Below, one piece after another: positions 1 through 13,060 of a DNA stretch of 64,000 nucleotides. Where the stretch lies: positions 3,126,501 to 3,190,500 of the forward strand of contig JAVTVX010000013.1 in assembly GCA_033439265.1 (NCBI GenBank). The letters are read 5' to 3'. The notes beneath the pieces were generated by a model. It searched no databases. It was not told the DNA's origin and worked only from the letters and a program-made list of their open reading frames with translations. Numbering within the stretch: the stretch's first letter is position 1; each line of letters begins with the position of its first letter. The translations under genes were made by a program, and so were the position numbers. Source of the stretch: Dillenia suffruticosa. Its lineage: Eukaryota; Streptophyta; Magnoliopsida; Dilleniales; Dilleniaceae.

Positions 1-279
1 CAAATATGAAAAATCTATTATTTTAAATATAGAAATAGTTATTATAAATCAAAATTTTTATATTTGATACTAAATTTTCTATATTTGAAACAAATCAAAT
101 TATATTACTTTCTATATTTGATGTAGAAAATCCATTTCAAAATTTTCTATATTCTAATGTTAGAAAATCTATTATTATAAATAAAAAATATTTTCATAAA
201 TTTAACCTGATATAATCAAAATCATTTAATTTGAAAAATGATCTAAAAGCTTAGGAGATGTTTTTGTAACTTTTGCGCT

Positions 280-450
280 AACTCTGAGCTTTGGCTTTAG
301 CTTTATCTCTAACTTTGGATCTAATTTTGGCTCTGGGCTTAGCTCCTAGCTTCGAGCTCAAGTAGGCTCAGGAGCTGGCTCTTCGCTTAGCCTCTTGGCT
401 TTTGGCTCTGATACTGGCATTGGCTTTATCGATTCCAGTATTGATTCTGG
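280..450. repeat. degenerate short-word repeat (GCTTTGGCT/GAGCTC-like)
   Basis: Words of the form GAGCTTTGGCT, TTTAGCTTTATC, TTTTGGCTCTGG, CTTAGCTC and CTCGGCTTTTGGCTC recur every 10-20 bases across about 170 bases. No period is exact. It may be a decayed minisatellite or part of a GAGCTCG-rich plant transposon. Confidence 0.4.
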
Positions 451-657
451 TTGCTAAAGGTAACACGTAGATATGTGAATAATTCTTTTTGTATATTATA
501 TTAAAATTATAAAATAAATATAAAATAAATATAAAATAATATAAATATGAGAATAGATAAATATAATTTTTAATACCATGTTAAAAATAAAAAACAATAT
601 AATAATACAAACTCAAGTGATCCATTGACTTATAAAATTATTATAATATATTAGGTT

Positions 658-682
658 TATATATATATATATATATATATAA
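658..682. repeat. (TA)n microsatellite
   Basis: An uninterrupted TA run of about 12 units in AT-rich sequence. Confidence 0.9.
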
Positions 683-3600
683 TTCATCATTATAAATATA
701 AAAATAATAAAAATTAAATCATCGGAACATAACATATTTTCAAACCATATTGATGTTGCGTCTTTGGTGGGTTGGGTAAGCGTCTAAAAAAGGGGAAAAG
801 ATGAGTTATTTTTCCATAACTACATCAATGTGATAAAAGACTTGTTCATGAGGCTGGGGTTGGTTGTTTTTCAAGCATACGGTTTTGTTTTATTAATATA
901 TGGGCCCCAGATTTTCTCAAAGAAGACTGCAGCCCTCTTTCTAGGAGGGGTTTGATTTCTGATAATTTTATGTGTTGCACCTGCATGCGATGCCAATACG
1001 TTTATGCATTTCAATTTTGCAAGCAGGAGTGATTTCCACAAAAATAGAGAAAATTATATTTAAATGCATGAAGTGGTAGTAAATTTTTGGACTAGACTTG
1101 TTTTTAATTCCTAAAATAGTTGAGAGAATTTTAAAGGAAGAAAATCTTAATTATGAAATTAAAACTATAATAATTTTTATTCCGAAAATGTTTTTTAAAT
1201 TATTTTGTATTAAAAAAGTTTCACTTCATGCAAATTTATCAAACCCTTCTTAACTAAACATAAGACTGGACCAAAAATAATTTATTCCTATGAAAGGGCT
1301 GTTGGTTTCTCACTGCCTCGACTGGAAAAAGAAAAGGGCGAGAGGAGAACTGAAAAACACCCCACCCCCTCCCCTGCGGAAATCTTAAGGGAAATGGTTT
1401 TGCAAGGGATGCGTGTCCTAAAATGAAGGGCAGGCATGTCACTAAAATAGGTTTTTTCTTTTCCTTATTGTGCAGCGGGCGGATGGTGGGGTGGACTCCC
1501 GCAAGTGCCCCAGCTCCAATCATTCTTTCCATTTCCAAGCCCTTTGTCTTCCAAAAGTAACTTGATTTTTATGTTAAATTCAAATCATTAACTTCATAAT
1601 TAATTTTCATCACTGAGTTGCCTCCTTCCTATGATAAATTGTTCTGTGAAATGAGTATATGTAGTATTTACATACAATAAAATAATATTCGTTTGATCTA
1701 AATCAAAACACAGAGTATACTTCTTTTACTGAATAAAAATAAAAAAGGGGGACCGCATGAGCCCATCTAGCAGGATAATTCATTTTTTTGTGATAATTTA
1801 TTCTTCTGAATTAATATCATATGATTATAAAGAAAAAAAAAATTAAGACCATATGAGAAATGTGACCTTGTGATATACTAACTTGAGTCCTCTGGGCTAT
1901 TTTAATGTACAATGAACTTATTAATACATATCAGTTGACCTTTTTTTTTAATTAAACAAAAAAGGAAAAGAAATGTGGTTGATAATGAAGTAGAGTGTGC
2001 AACATAACAAAAACAATTCAATGGTGAAAATTCTAAATATTAGCTTTTTATGTTTTTTTTTATTAGTTTTGGGATCATGCACGTACTACTGATATTTGAA
2101 TTTAATCGGGTTTTTTTTTTTGGGATTTATGTTTCAACTTGTATATAAAATTATATTTTGATTAATTTGATTTAAATAATTGTTTTATTCATTTTAAATA
2201 AGAGTTTTATCAATATAATTATTTTTATAGGGCAGGGACGACAAGAGGCAGTGTCAGGTCGACTCTACCCTCGGCCTGCCGCACACCCCATGTGGGGCAA
2301 AAATCTGCCCCGCACCCATACCTGCGGCTAAAAATTACAAAGAAAGAAAAGAAAGTAACAAAACAGGAGTTAGACCTAGAAGCGCTAACATTTTAGTATT
2401 TATATTCATATTTGACACAGCAAGTACTTCTTCAGGACTTTTCCATTTGTTTGACTCTTGGCTCATAATTATACCCGTTTAGGCAAACAATGAGCCATGG
2501 AGAAAAGCAATACAACAAATCATGGCTACCCATAAGTACCCCATTATCCATTATCAATGCCAAATTAAAGCTTTAATCAAAATGTTGCTAAAATTAAGGT
2601 GCAACAAGACCCCATTCATGCGCCCACTAACATATAATATGATAGTTTATGTACGAAATTGTAATAATTATGTTAGTAGCAGTGGTGATAATTATCCAAG
2701 TAGAACAATAAATTTGGCAGTAATTATTCAGATAGTTGGTGGGTGCAGGTTTCAACTAACGATCACAAGTCACACCTAACTGTGATTTGAAATGGATGGG
2801 TATGAGTACATTCCTCCCAAAATTGAGCATTTGATCGTTGATTATACTCACGTCTATACATTTAATCTGATAAAAATTTTTACGAAAAATGATTATCATC
2901 GCCTTTGTAAAAATACTTAAGTAATAAAGAGCTCTTACTCGGAAGGGATTGCCCTTTTATTGTGTCTCCCACTAAATAATAAAAAGAAAAAACTAAGCAT
3001 GAGCATTGGATTTCAGAAGGGGCTTGACAGCTGCACAAAATCTTAAGCATTTTTGTTTTGGTCCACAAACAATCATCACCCAAGATCATAATCAAAATTT
3101 GAAAAAAAAAAAAAAAACCTTGGAAATCTGGGTTCACCAAATAGATTTCAGCGGTGATTGGCTGCTGGTTTGAGAGATGAGCTCTTCTCGCGTGCGAGAG
3201 AGGACTGACACATGATCACTACAGTGATCAGAAAGACTAGGATAAGAGTGTGTTCAGTAGTAATGATTATGATCATCTTCTCTTTTTGCAGACTTTTGAA
3301 CCCGGTGGTGATCTCTTTGGGCTTTGCACATGTAAGGAACACTGGTTTATACAATAAACAAAAATCTATATGGACATAACATATGCTAATGTAAACATAA
3401 CAAAGACACAGAGACGATGACACCAAAACTTCATATCATAAATTATAAAGTTAATAAATGTTATATTAAGTTTTGTGTGACGAATTTGTGAATCATTAGA
3501 ACTCATTTGTTGAAACCGAATTTGTGAAAATTTAAGACGCCACAAGCACCATTGCAAGGGCACCACCCCAAAAAAATGAAAAGAAGTTTGGTTGTGTTCT

Positions 3601-4344
3601 TTTGCTTTAATCGGTAAAAGAACATGTGAATGCGTGGGATACAAAGGTACCCCAAATGAAAAGGAGCGATCAAAAGACATTGAGGAGAAAATCTTTGAGT
3701 CTGTATGGTAAGGTACTCGAGTTTTTAAATTTATATTATTTTTCATCATTATTGAGAGAGGGTGTCATAATTGTCAACACATGGCTCCATGAGAAAAATA
3801 TTGGAGCAATAATGAGTATGAGCTCTCTCTCATCTTTAATTCGCTCTCAAATCTGTTCCTAATAAATATTAACTAAATCTTTTTTTTTTTTTAAATGTAG
3901 TTGAAAAAAGGAGAGAGATCAACTTATTCTCTAGTCTCACATGCGATTTCATGTCCACAATAAACACTTCCCATGAGAGAGAGAGAGAGAGAGAGTGAAC
4001 ACATAATATAAACAAATCCTTCACTGAAATGGAAAGAGGAAGCCATCTAATCTAGTACTATTACATTGACTAAAAACCATGTCATTAGTGAAAAAGGAAA
4101 GAAAATAGACTATTTTTTATGACTGAAACAACTTAAAGAAAAGCTAGACATGAACATGGCATCAACCCATTGTATTTGCAGCACCAACGAATTAGCGCCA
4201 TGTCCAACCGCAGTGCTTCTTAGGGTGAGAAGAGCATAATTCTAAGCAAGAAGAGATGAAAAACAACTCTCTTTTTCTTTGATTTCATACAAAATACTTC
4301 TTTGGCTTCCTTGCTAATCAATCTATTTTATTTACAAAAACTCA

Positions 4345-5937
4345 CTAAAAGCAGTCAAAATGATGAGGGATTTGATAGGTAGCATCCCTCTCTTTCTTGC
4401 TCAATTTTGGAACTACAAGTAGTCCTCTACTTGATCTACTCTTAAGATTAAGATGATCACTGGGCACTTCAGGGGGTCTAACAGACCTAATCAAAGCCCA
4501 ATTCACACCCTTGAAGAACTCATGCCTCTTGATCTCAACTGAACCCTTCAAGCTACCAATTCTCTTCTTGGGATTCTTCACCAAAAGCTTGCTTATAAGG
4601 TCTTGAACTTTGATCAATTCTTCCAACTCTTTACTAGAACTCACACCCATCCTTGGGAATGTTACTGGTTGTTTTATGATGTTGATGAGGGTCTTTTCAT
4701 TGTTCTCACCTTTAAATGGCGTCTTCCCATATATCAACTCATACAAAAACACCCCAAAAGTCCACCAATCTACTGCACTTCCATGGCCTTGTCCTGAGAT
4801 CAACTCAGGGGCCAAGTACTCATGAGTCCCCACAAATGACTTTGACCGGGCATTGACCGGTTCAGCCACCAATTCCGGGTCATATTCATGGACTTCGACA
4901 TGAGTTGTCATTGTTGGTGCCACGTCAGCAGCCTTCTTTTTCTTGCTTGATGATGAGAAACATGAGAGCACGGGCTGCATTGGTGTGGCACATGAAGTTG
5001 TTCTCGAGTTCTTGACATTCTTTTCCATCACTGCCCGATCCGTTGCCTTCATTTTCACAACTTTTGGAACGACGTCGCATTTGAGGGATAGATCGAAATC
5101 CGAAAGCATGATATGCCCATCTTCCCTAACAAGCACATTCTCTGGCTTGAGATCTCTATAGACTATTCCCATCATGTGTAAATACTCTAAAGCCAAAAGT
5201 GTCTCTGCAGCATAAAACCTACATAAAACAAAATTTTCATTAGAACTATATTATGCACACATACATTAATACACATATTAAACCTACATAAGAAGACATG
5301 CAAGCTCCAGCGAAAGTGTTTCATTTAAGTGTCAGCTAGTTCAGCTATTAAGCAGACGAAGACAAACTTACTTAGCAGATGAAATGCTAAATCTCTTTGT
5401 TGGTTGTCGTTGGCGGGCGGCATGCAGGTCTCCACCAGGACAAAACTCCATGACCAAGCAGGAGTAGTGAGATGCATCAAACTCAGCATAAAGAGTAGGC
5501 AAAAAGGGATGATCAAGCATACCCAATATTTCCTTCTCCATCTCAGCTCTTTGTAACTTGTTTCTTATCACAAGTGCTTCCCTATCAACCACCTTCATGG
5601 CATAGTGACTCTCTGGTACCCCGACCACCGAGCTACGCAACCGGCAGAGATAAACATTACCGATGTCACCACTGCCCACCCGGCGTAGAAGCTTGAAATG
5701 GTCCAGCCCGACCCGGCCCGTCTCGCTCCGAAGCCGCTTCATGGCTTCCCAAGCAGCTTGGTTGGCCTTGTGTGGCTTGTGGCAGGCATAGAGAGAGCTC
5801 TCATTGGATGAGCATGCTGATATTGAGCTTCGGCTTCCGAAGCTGAGGTTGCTTATCCAGCTCCGGCTCGAGTCCGGCACCGTTATTGAAGAACAACTGC
5901 TGTCGTAGTCGGATTCATCCCGGGCTAGGGTTGCCAT
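4345..5937 (-). CDS. PID2: PINOID2-like AGC VIII serine/threonine kinase
   Basis: Two exons, complement(5372..5937) and complement(4345..5218). They join in frame at a GTAAGT donor and a TATGTAG acceptor that splits one Lys codon, giving 479 aa. The N-terminus (1-50) is Ser-rich, followed by [13 protein letters not shown] (54-66) and RVGLDHFKL, which are typical of the PID2 branch. Kinase signs are the Gly loop GSGDIG (88-93), Lys115 in [14 protein letters not shown] (Asp211), and DFD in place of DFG (229-231), the mark of plant AGC VIII kinases. An insert of about 80 residues with a KKKK patch precedes [12 protein letters not shown]; in this family such inserts help membrane association. The C-terminus is FDCF, an FxxF hydrophobic motif used for PDK1 docking. 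PINOID-family kinases phosphorylate PIN auxin exporters at the plasma membrane. I chose the start at 5937 because an upstream in-frame ATG (6045) would lie before the likely TATA box. Close alternatives are PINOID or the WAG kinases, but [14 protein letters not shown] and the [14 protein letters not shown] run fit PID2 best. Confidence 0.93.
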
Positions 5938-5998
5938 TGTTGAAGAGAAAGGAGCATGTATATGTTGGAGAGTTTTCTCCTTTTCTCCTTTGTTTGGG

Positions 5999-6006
5999 TT
6001 TTTATA
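5999..6006 (-). promoter_or_regulatory. probable TATA box of the PID2-like gene
   Basis: TATAAAAA on the minus strand, 62 bases upstream of the ATG at 5937, would give a 5' leader of roughly 30-35 bases. It also argues against the in-frame ATG at 6045 as the start. Confidence 0.5.
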
Positions 6007-6820
6007 CAGAGAATAGGATATGGGAAGGTGGAAAGAGTTTGGCAAAGAAAGTTACAAGGTTCTGCTTTGCGTTAATAAATTAGGGGACTAAAATGAATTA
6101 ACGTTGTTCTTTCTTTTCTTTTTTTAACTATACTAATTGGTATCGTAAATCATATTCTGACTAATTCGATTTGAAACTTACAGTGGATCATTTAAGAGGT
6201 TACTCTCCCAAAATAATTTTTTTCATACTTAATCCATAGGTCAAACTCGAGAACTTAATTAAGAGATCTAGTATCACATGCAATTAGGTCAATTATCCCT
6301 TAGTAATAAATGTCGTTCAAATTTGCATGGAAATGCCACTAATTTAACCATATATTTCCAAATTTGCGGTTGCGAATTCTATAATAAGAAAAAGGTTTTA
6401 TTTTTTATTTTTGCCTATACGTAAATTTCCTATCTTTTTTGCAATTTTTTTTTAAGGATGGTAACAGTTGATTGGCATTGTCCACCATTTTCAGACATTA
6501 TAAAGAGAAATCTTACTCATAATGCATAAATTTTACAAATTGAGTTATAGTAGGTTAAAATATCATGGACAATATTTATAATATTAAAAGGCTTCAAACA
6601 GATTATCACAAATAAAATAATCATAAAAATAAAGCAAGAAATTATTGATTTCTTTACTACATCCCCCACAAAACTTTGGGGGGGTGGGGCATTGTTGGTA
6701 TTTTCGGTAAGGTATGCATTTAGTTCTACAACCACCAGTCAAAATGTTGGTAAGACCTTTGTTAAAGAGTTACACCAACATTAATCGATGCCGTAAAGCA
6801 GAACCTCAAAGGACAATATC

Positions 6821-6823
<3 letters not shown>

Positions 6824-6859
<36 letters not shown>
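6824..6859. repeat. (CT)n microsatellite
   Basis: About 18 uninterrupted CT units. Confidence 0.9.
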
Positions 6860-6861
<2 letters not shown>

Positions 6862-8482
6862 ATCAGTCAAACAAACCTTTACAAAGTTTGAACCTTTTCA
6901 ATGGTTGTTTCTCCAGAAGTTGAGGGACTCTACAGTAATTTCACTAATAATCACTTTAAAATACATTATTGGAATCTCATATAAAAAAAAAAAAGTAAGT
7001 TTGGGTTTTAGTAAGTATTTTGATTTATTTAATGATTACATAAAAAAAAATTATGTCTTTCATGTAATTATGGGCAGACAGACTTTCTACTGAATCAAAA
7101 CAACCTATCATAAAATGCTAAAAATCGAATACTCATTAAAATTCTTATATAATATTCAATTCACAGACTACTGTTTCGAGCAAGATCAAACCTATCAAAA
7201 TGAAAATATCGAATATTATAGTCATTTAAATAGGTTATCACCTCATTTATTACAAAAGGAAAGAGGAAAGGCAAATATTACTGTAAGTAATTGCATTAGA
7301 GAGAGAGTTGCAGAAAAGGTGGAAAGAGGTTCTGATGGTAATAATAGGTATGCATCCATGGATTTCCCGTGCTTTAACTTAATTTCCACCACTTATAGTT
7401 TTTATAGGTGTCACTGTTCTGGTTAAAACCTTTTATTGATGGCAAAGGCTCTTCCATGTGAACCCTAAAATGGAGTCTCGGGGACCTTTATTGGGTTGGA
7501 AATACGCGTGCCTTCAGTACTTCTTTACAACTTTAGTAAAAACTTAGTGGCGTTTTCTTTTTTCGTTTTATTCCTTAATTTTAAAAGAACTTCCATCTTG
7601 ATTTATGAAAAATATTGAAAAAAAAAATAAGAACATAGTTGAATATCGTGTCCAACTTTAATGAGCTAGGAGGCACAAGGGTATGACTCAGACATCTTTG
7701 GCTTATCAGCCTAACAGCACAAAACACACGAGGACACTCTATTGACAACTTTTCATAATGCCCCAAACCATATATATGGATTTTTCATTTCTCATTGAAG
7801 AATGAGAAAATCAGAGTCAGTCATGTCCCCATTTGAGAGCAATGAGCCAAAAATCTTTATGTTTTCTCTTTTGTATCTTTTCGAATAATAAAATAGAATT
7901 CGTAGACCAATAGATTCTTGCAAAATAAGACAAGATAAATTTACTTTGGCTTTGTCACCCCATTTTCCTCCCAATTTCTCAGCTAGATCTTATCATTCTC
8001 ACTTTTTTTTTTGGTTGCAATTTCAGGCAGCAGACCCTGCAACTATTGCAGTAGTGCAGTGAAGCAAATATATCGGTTTACTCAAAGCTCCATCACTTGC
8101 CCCATACATTCTTCGCCCCCTATCAGCACAGTCCAAAACATCCACTAGTCCATACTTTTGACCCGTTTCATTATCACCCACAGCTTCCAAAACACACGCA
8201 CACCCAAATGTGAGAAATGTTGGTTCACGGTTAAGGATCGCAATTACCAGAAAGATTCAACAGCCTCACCAAAAAACAAAAAGCCTCACCGAAAAAAGAA
8301 AGATTCAACAGTTCATGTGCACAACTCTTTAATCTTGTAACGCTCCTAGTAATTATCATTAAGGGTCAAAAACGTCCCATTTTCTGTATTAATAAATATT
8401 ATCTCCATACATAATCACATATAACTATGGCTAATGTCACCTATTAACATCTTCTCTCTTCTTTACTCCACTATCCATAGCA

Positions 8483-8542
8483 TAGATCAACACTTGATCT
8501 TAGCCAAAAGGCCAAGGCCGAGAAAGATATTAGATCAACACT
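8483..8542 (-). mobile_element. retroposed fragment of U2 snRNA with target-site duplication
   Basis: On the minus strand, bases 8530 to about 8489 match the 5' end of plant U2 snRNA: ATATCTTTCTCGGCC, then TTTTGGCTAAGATCAAGTGT. An extra six bases (GGCCTT) lie inside the CGGCCTTTTGG stretch. The match stops after about 35 nt of U2. The insert is flanked by perfect 12-bp direct repeats TAGATCAACACT at 8483-8494 and 8531-8542, as expected for retroposition. It keeps only the first stem region and lacks the Sm site, so it is a non-functional pseudogene. Confidence 0.75.
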
Positions 8543-11500
8543 ATTTTATGACTAAAAGTTACTCCAACACCTCGACCATAAATCTCGGTCATTGGATGGG
8601 GCACTAGCTATCTTTTTAAATCCATTTTGCTATCAAAAATGGCCAATGCCTTTTAGTCAAGATCACAGTAGGAGAGAGACAAGTATTTACATCACCAAAA
8701 AAAAAAAAGAAAAGAAAAGAGACCAGTATTGACTAAAACAAGGGCATTTTTGGTCAATAAATTGAATAAGATCAATCAGAAGGTGAGTGGAGGAGACGAG
8801 ACCATGGAAGGAAAAACCCACAAGAATCATTATCTCTACTGCAAACTTCCACCATTTCAATAATGTGCAGAATTCAGTGAGCCAAAACATGGCCAAACTG
8901 ACACCCCCACAACACAAAAATTTTAAGTATTTGTGAGAACATTGAAAAGACAGACACTATTGTGCAAGTAAAATAACAAAGAATTCCACGTGTTTCAGTG
9001 AAAAGGGCAGACCAATTTTAAAAGGGACATGGCTGCATATACCGTGGAACTGCATCAGATCTTTCTCTGCACATATTATAGCCCATTGTCTGGGACAAAT
9101 CATCATGGGTAGCTCCAATTCATGGGGTCCAACACATTTATTTTGTTCTATGTTATCAGTTTGTTCAAATTATAATTTTTAATATTTTTTATAAATATAA
9201 ATTTTGAAGCAATCATCTATAACTTTATAGAGATTAGGAATATAATACAATAATAGCTTTAATATTTAAAATTTGATCAAAGCATTTACCTGGTTAGCTC
9301 TAGTGTTTAGCTATGCCCAAGTTTTTTCTTTTATATATTTAAATTCTTATATGGGTCAGATGAGGAAACCATAAAAACTTTTCAAAGAGATTGTCTAGTT
9401 GTTTGGGAACATGAAAAGATGAAGGAAAAGATTGCTCAACATAAACAATTGCAGAAGAAAGTAACAAGAAGGGAAAGATAAACATGAAATGTATGTCATC
9501 TGATTAAGAGCAACCCAAAAGACTAATAATGCAATTTTGTTACCAGAATTCCTAAATGTGCTATGCTATTGAAAAGAAATGTGCAATAAGATTTTTTGAA
9601 GAAATCAAAATCAACATTTTTCAAGAGAAAATATGGTCCTACAAACAATTAAAGATATTCCATCAGAAATTGCATTGATTGAGCCTCATTCTTGCGTATT
9701 ACGAAGCATAAACACAAGGGTAATATAAAAGTTTTACACTAAAAGTCACAAATTGTTGTACCGTGTCACAATGAAAAACTAGGCCCGACACACACGCAGT
9801 TGTTTCTAGTACTGCCGGTGCAACATAGCCTGCAATCTTCTTGATGACAAACTAAAAGTTTTGTGTCAATATAAAAACACCAACTCAATTTTATAGCAAC
9901 AAAAACTGATACTGGGAAGAAGAAAGGGAAATTGTGCAAGCCATATTTAATCTGTGAAGGTTGTTTCTCCTACCAGCTTTAATTAGTTCTAGTCGATGTT
10001 TACCTAGTGATTCTGTTGGAGATTAGAATGACAATGGTAGGGTATTACAGGTCAGGCTAGGAACCTAATGGCGGCATTTTTTTTTCTGGTTCTGAAATAT
10101 TTCCCCGTTAAATGAGTATGAATGTGATCTTGCTAGTGATGCACAGGGAAAAGCACATGCTGGCTATCAGAAACACATAACCCTACTTTACACACAAACA
10201 CACAGACGCACATAAAACTAGGTATCTTAAGAAAATTTTGGGATAATGAGCCTTTTTCTTCTTTCTGATTGGAGATGCACAGTGATTTAGTTCCATATGA
10301 TGCAAAATATGAAAAGATTTGAATAATCTTCAGAGCAAATTTACTGTTCGACAGTGGATGTTGACAACAGGAGCATATACAAAGATCAACTGAATTCTGA
10401 ATCAAACAATGGTGATGAAGCATAACCTGAAGTTTTCCTCAGTTGAAAGTTCCACATCAATTCTGCAATTACTCCGATCAGGCCAAGTTCTGAGAAGGTT
10501 GGAGCTTGCAATCCACTGTTGCCTTCATGAAAATAAATAAAAAGTGATTAATTACAATTAAATTAAAGTAAAAAAGGCATTGCAAAACAGTGGTGAGATG
10601 TGATTCACATGAATTTCAGACTACGAAAGTTTATCCACCGGTGCTTCCCAATGAGAATCCCAAGGATAAGAAGATTGAAGAAGTTTGGTGTAATCGAGAA
10701 GCCGAACCTCTTGGAATGAAACTAGATAAAGAGCCACTTCTCCTCCTACTTCCTGTCGATCTTCATCCCCTTCACCGATCAAACCCTAATTCCAAAAATC
10801 CCAAACGTCATGATCAGAGAGGAGAGATTGGAGAGGCTTGCGTTTCGGTTGGACTAAGCCGTGATGTTTTAGTTGAATAAAAAAAAGTATAAAAATTTGT
10901 AAATTTATATCAAAATTAAGGCCAAATTTGAAAGAGCCCCCAATATTTTTGAAATATCAACTTTTACATTTCGAGGGAAAGGATTTTGTGTTGAGAAATT
11001 TTTCATTTTAAGGAGATTAGAATTTTTTTAAATGGCAATATTGCCCTCATTAGTGTATTAAAAAAAAAAAAGGATGATTCCTAATCTTTTTCAATCCGCC
11101 GGAAAGAAACCATTAATACCGCCGACTCGGCGACGCGACTCTCTTCATCTCTCCCTTCTCTCTCTCCATTCTCCCCTCTCTCTCCTCCCTTTTCTTTCTC
11201 TCTCCCCTCTCCAGTCTCCGATGTTTCGTAAACTTCAACGCCAGAGAAGAAGAGTGAGGAGAGAGGAAAGCAGAGAGGTGAGAGAAACAGAGTATCATAC
11301 CATCCCTTTTGCCGCAGAAAATGGCATTTACTGATTGCTTACAGAATGTCATAATTAATCAAAATATCCATGCAGTCGGCATGATGGAGCAGGCATGCGT
11401 TGTATATGGGCCCAAAACCACCCTCTCTGATCTCATTTGCGACAGAGAAAGCATGAAAAACTGAGCAGAAGCAATTCATGATCTTTCTTTCCTCCAAACT

Positions 11501-12412
11501 TGGACTTACTTTTACTGCAAACTTGATTGCTTGCAGCTGTATTTGTACTCAGTTGATACAAAATCAGTTTTTCGTTCCTTTCTCATGCTTCCTCGATCAA
11601 ACTTCCTTCCTGTGTTTTTGAGTAATAATTAGGAAAATGACACAACGGAAATGAAACCCTTTTGGTGCTAGAGTAACAGACTAAAATAAGAGCTACGAGA
11701 GAAACCAGCAGAACAACAACGACAAGCCTTGCTCTTGGCTTCCTCCGATGATCTGAAAGCACTATAATGCATACCCAAGCAATGAGTAAATCAATGCAAT
11801 TTCGTACCTTGAAGAAGCAGATGTAATGTAATATTTGCTGCGAGAAATTAAAAAAGCTCATTACACAAATGCAAGAATTCCATTCAGCCATGTTGATAGA
11901 CAGACGAAATCAAGGTCATGCAAATGTCTTTGTTCAACACTTACCAGAAAATATTTCTACCATTTCTTGACAAATACCTATGCATAAAATCATTAGGGCC
12001 ATGAAAGTGTACCTTACATCCCATGATTAGCCTTTAGAAAAAAATAAGGCTGACATAGCTTTCAGAAAAGCTGGCCAAGATCATTAATCCAATGAAACCC
12101 ATGAGCCATGCCAGAAACAGAATTCTAGTTTTTCATTAATTTGAATTTCTTTCTAAAGGCATTTCAAGGGAAGCATTGGTTTAAGTTTTATGGGCATATT
12201 GGAATATAATTTCCCAGATTAAATACATGCAAGGGGGTGCTGGAACCATAGCGTCAATAAGACTGGGGCAAGAGAAGAGCTGACAATTACACACCATGGA
12301 AGCAAACTGAGTTTACGAGCCAAAGAGTTTTATCAAATCCAGTCATTATAATGCAAGGGAAGAGCAAGAAAATGGGAAGCAAACTACATTTCATTTTACG
12401 ATTCAGAGATCA

Positions 12413-13060
12413 GAAAACATACCTGATGCCCAGATACACAGCTTGGCCCAAGTGGTCAGGCAGGCTCAGATAAGCAACTCAAGCTACGCAATCATCCTAC
12501 CCCATTAACATCTGGGCCAAAGCAGTCCTCCATGCTCAGATGAGCAGCTCAGTCTAAGTGGTTCGCCAAGTTCGGGCAGTCAGCTCTAATGTGGGCTTGG
12601 TTGTGTGAACCAGAAATCCGAGACAAATAGCTTGGGTCGGCACAGCTCAGCTCAGATGATCAGTTCACTGTAGCACCAGTGCAGAATATTCTAGAACTTC
12701 AGATGGATATGCTCGCCATTAATGGATTGCATACATGGCATAACCGCTCACATATGGCACAAAACCCGGATTCTGTGATGTCACCCACTTTAGGCCTTCT
12801 CATTTAAGATCCCCTTGAGAGCCAAAAAAAAAAAAAAAAAAAACAATAAAGGAGCATGAGAAGCAACGGTAAGGCCTAACCTCTCTCTACCCCCCTTCTC
12901 TAGATATTCTTCATGCTTTTACCTAACTCTGCTCACGTAAGTCTTGACTTTGATGATTGAGTGTTGACACCATGACCAACCTCCCCAGCATAGTCTCATT
13001 ATTTTTCAGGTCTCTGTACGAGTGCAGAACTCCTCCTTATGTATGAGAAGAACTTCAACC
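12413..13060 (+). mobile_element. possible LTR-retrotransposon remnant (solo-LTR-like)
   Basis: This stretch is less AT-rich than its surroundings. It holds three degenerate copies of a GCTCAGATGAGCAGCTCAG-like word (about 12470, 12533 and 12650), a CATTTAAGATCCCC TATA-like box, a 20-base A run (12824-12843) and a CT-rich segment. That order resembles U3-R-U5 of plant gypsy LTRs. I could not find clear TG...CA ends, a target-site duplication or a second LTR. Confidence 0.3.

Larger units (their letters stand above)
1..4050. other. AT-rich intergenic region, no gene supported
   Basis: No reading frame here has family resemblance or a believable exon structure. The first 180 bases are AT-rich with a loosely repeated element around AAATTTTCTATATTTG. 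Bases 280-450 are a degenerate array of GCTTTGGCT/GAGCTC-like words. There is a (TA)n run at 658-682. A GC-rich patch at about 2230-2330 has local inverted words (GGGGCA with TGCCCC) and looks like a worn DNA-transposon piece, but I could not find its ends. Open frames such as 1254-1538 (-) and 3366-3749 (-) read as random translation. A 42-codon frame at 3148-3276 (-) is treated as a finding. Confidence 0.6.

Noticed and set aside
1254..1538. 94-codon minus-strand open frame
   Set aside because: No recognisable domain, composition changes along its length, and there is no supporting exon or promoter.
5999..6045. upstream in-frame ATG at 6045 as the start of the PID2-like kinase
   Set aside because: It would add 36 residues with no family similarity and lies upstream of the likely TATA box.
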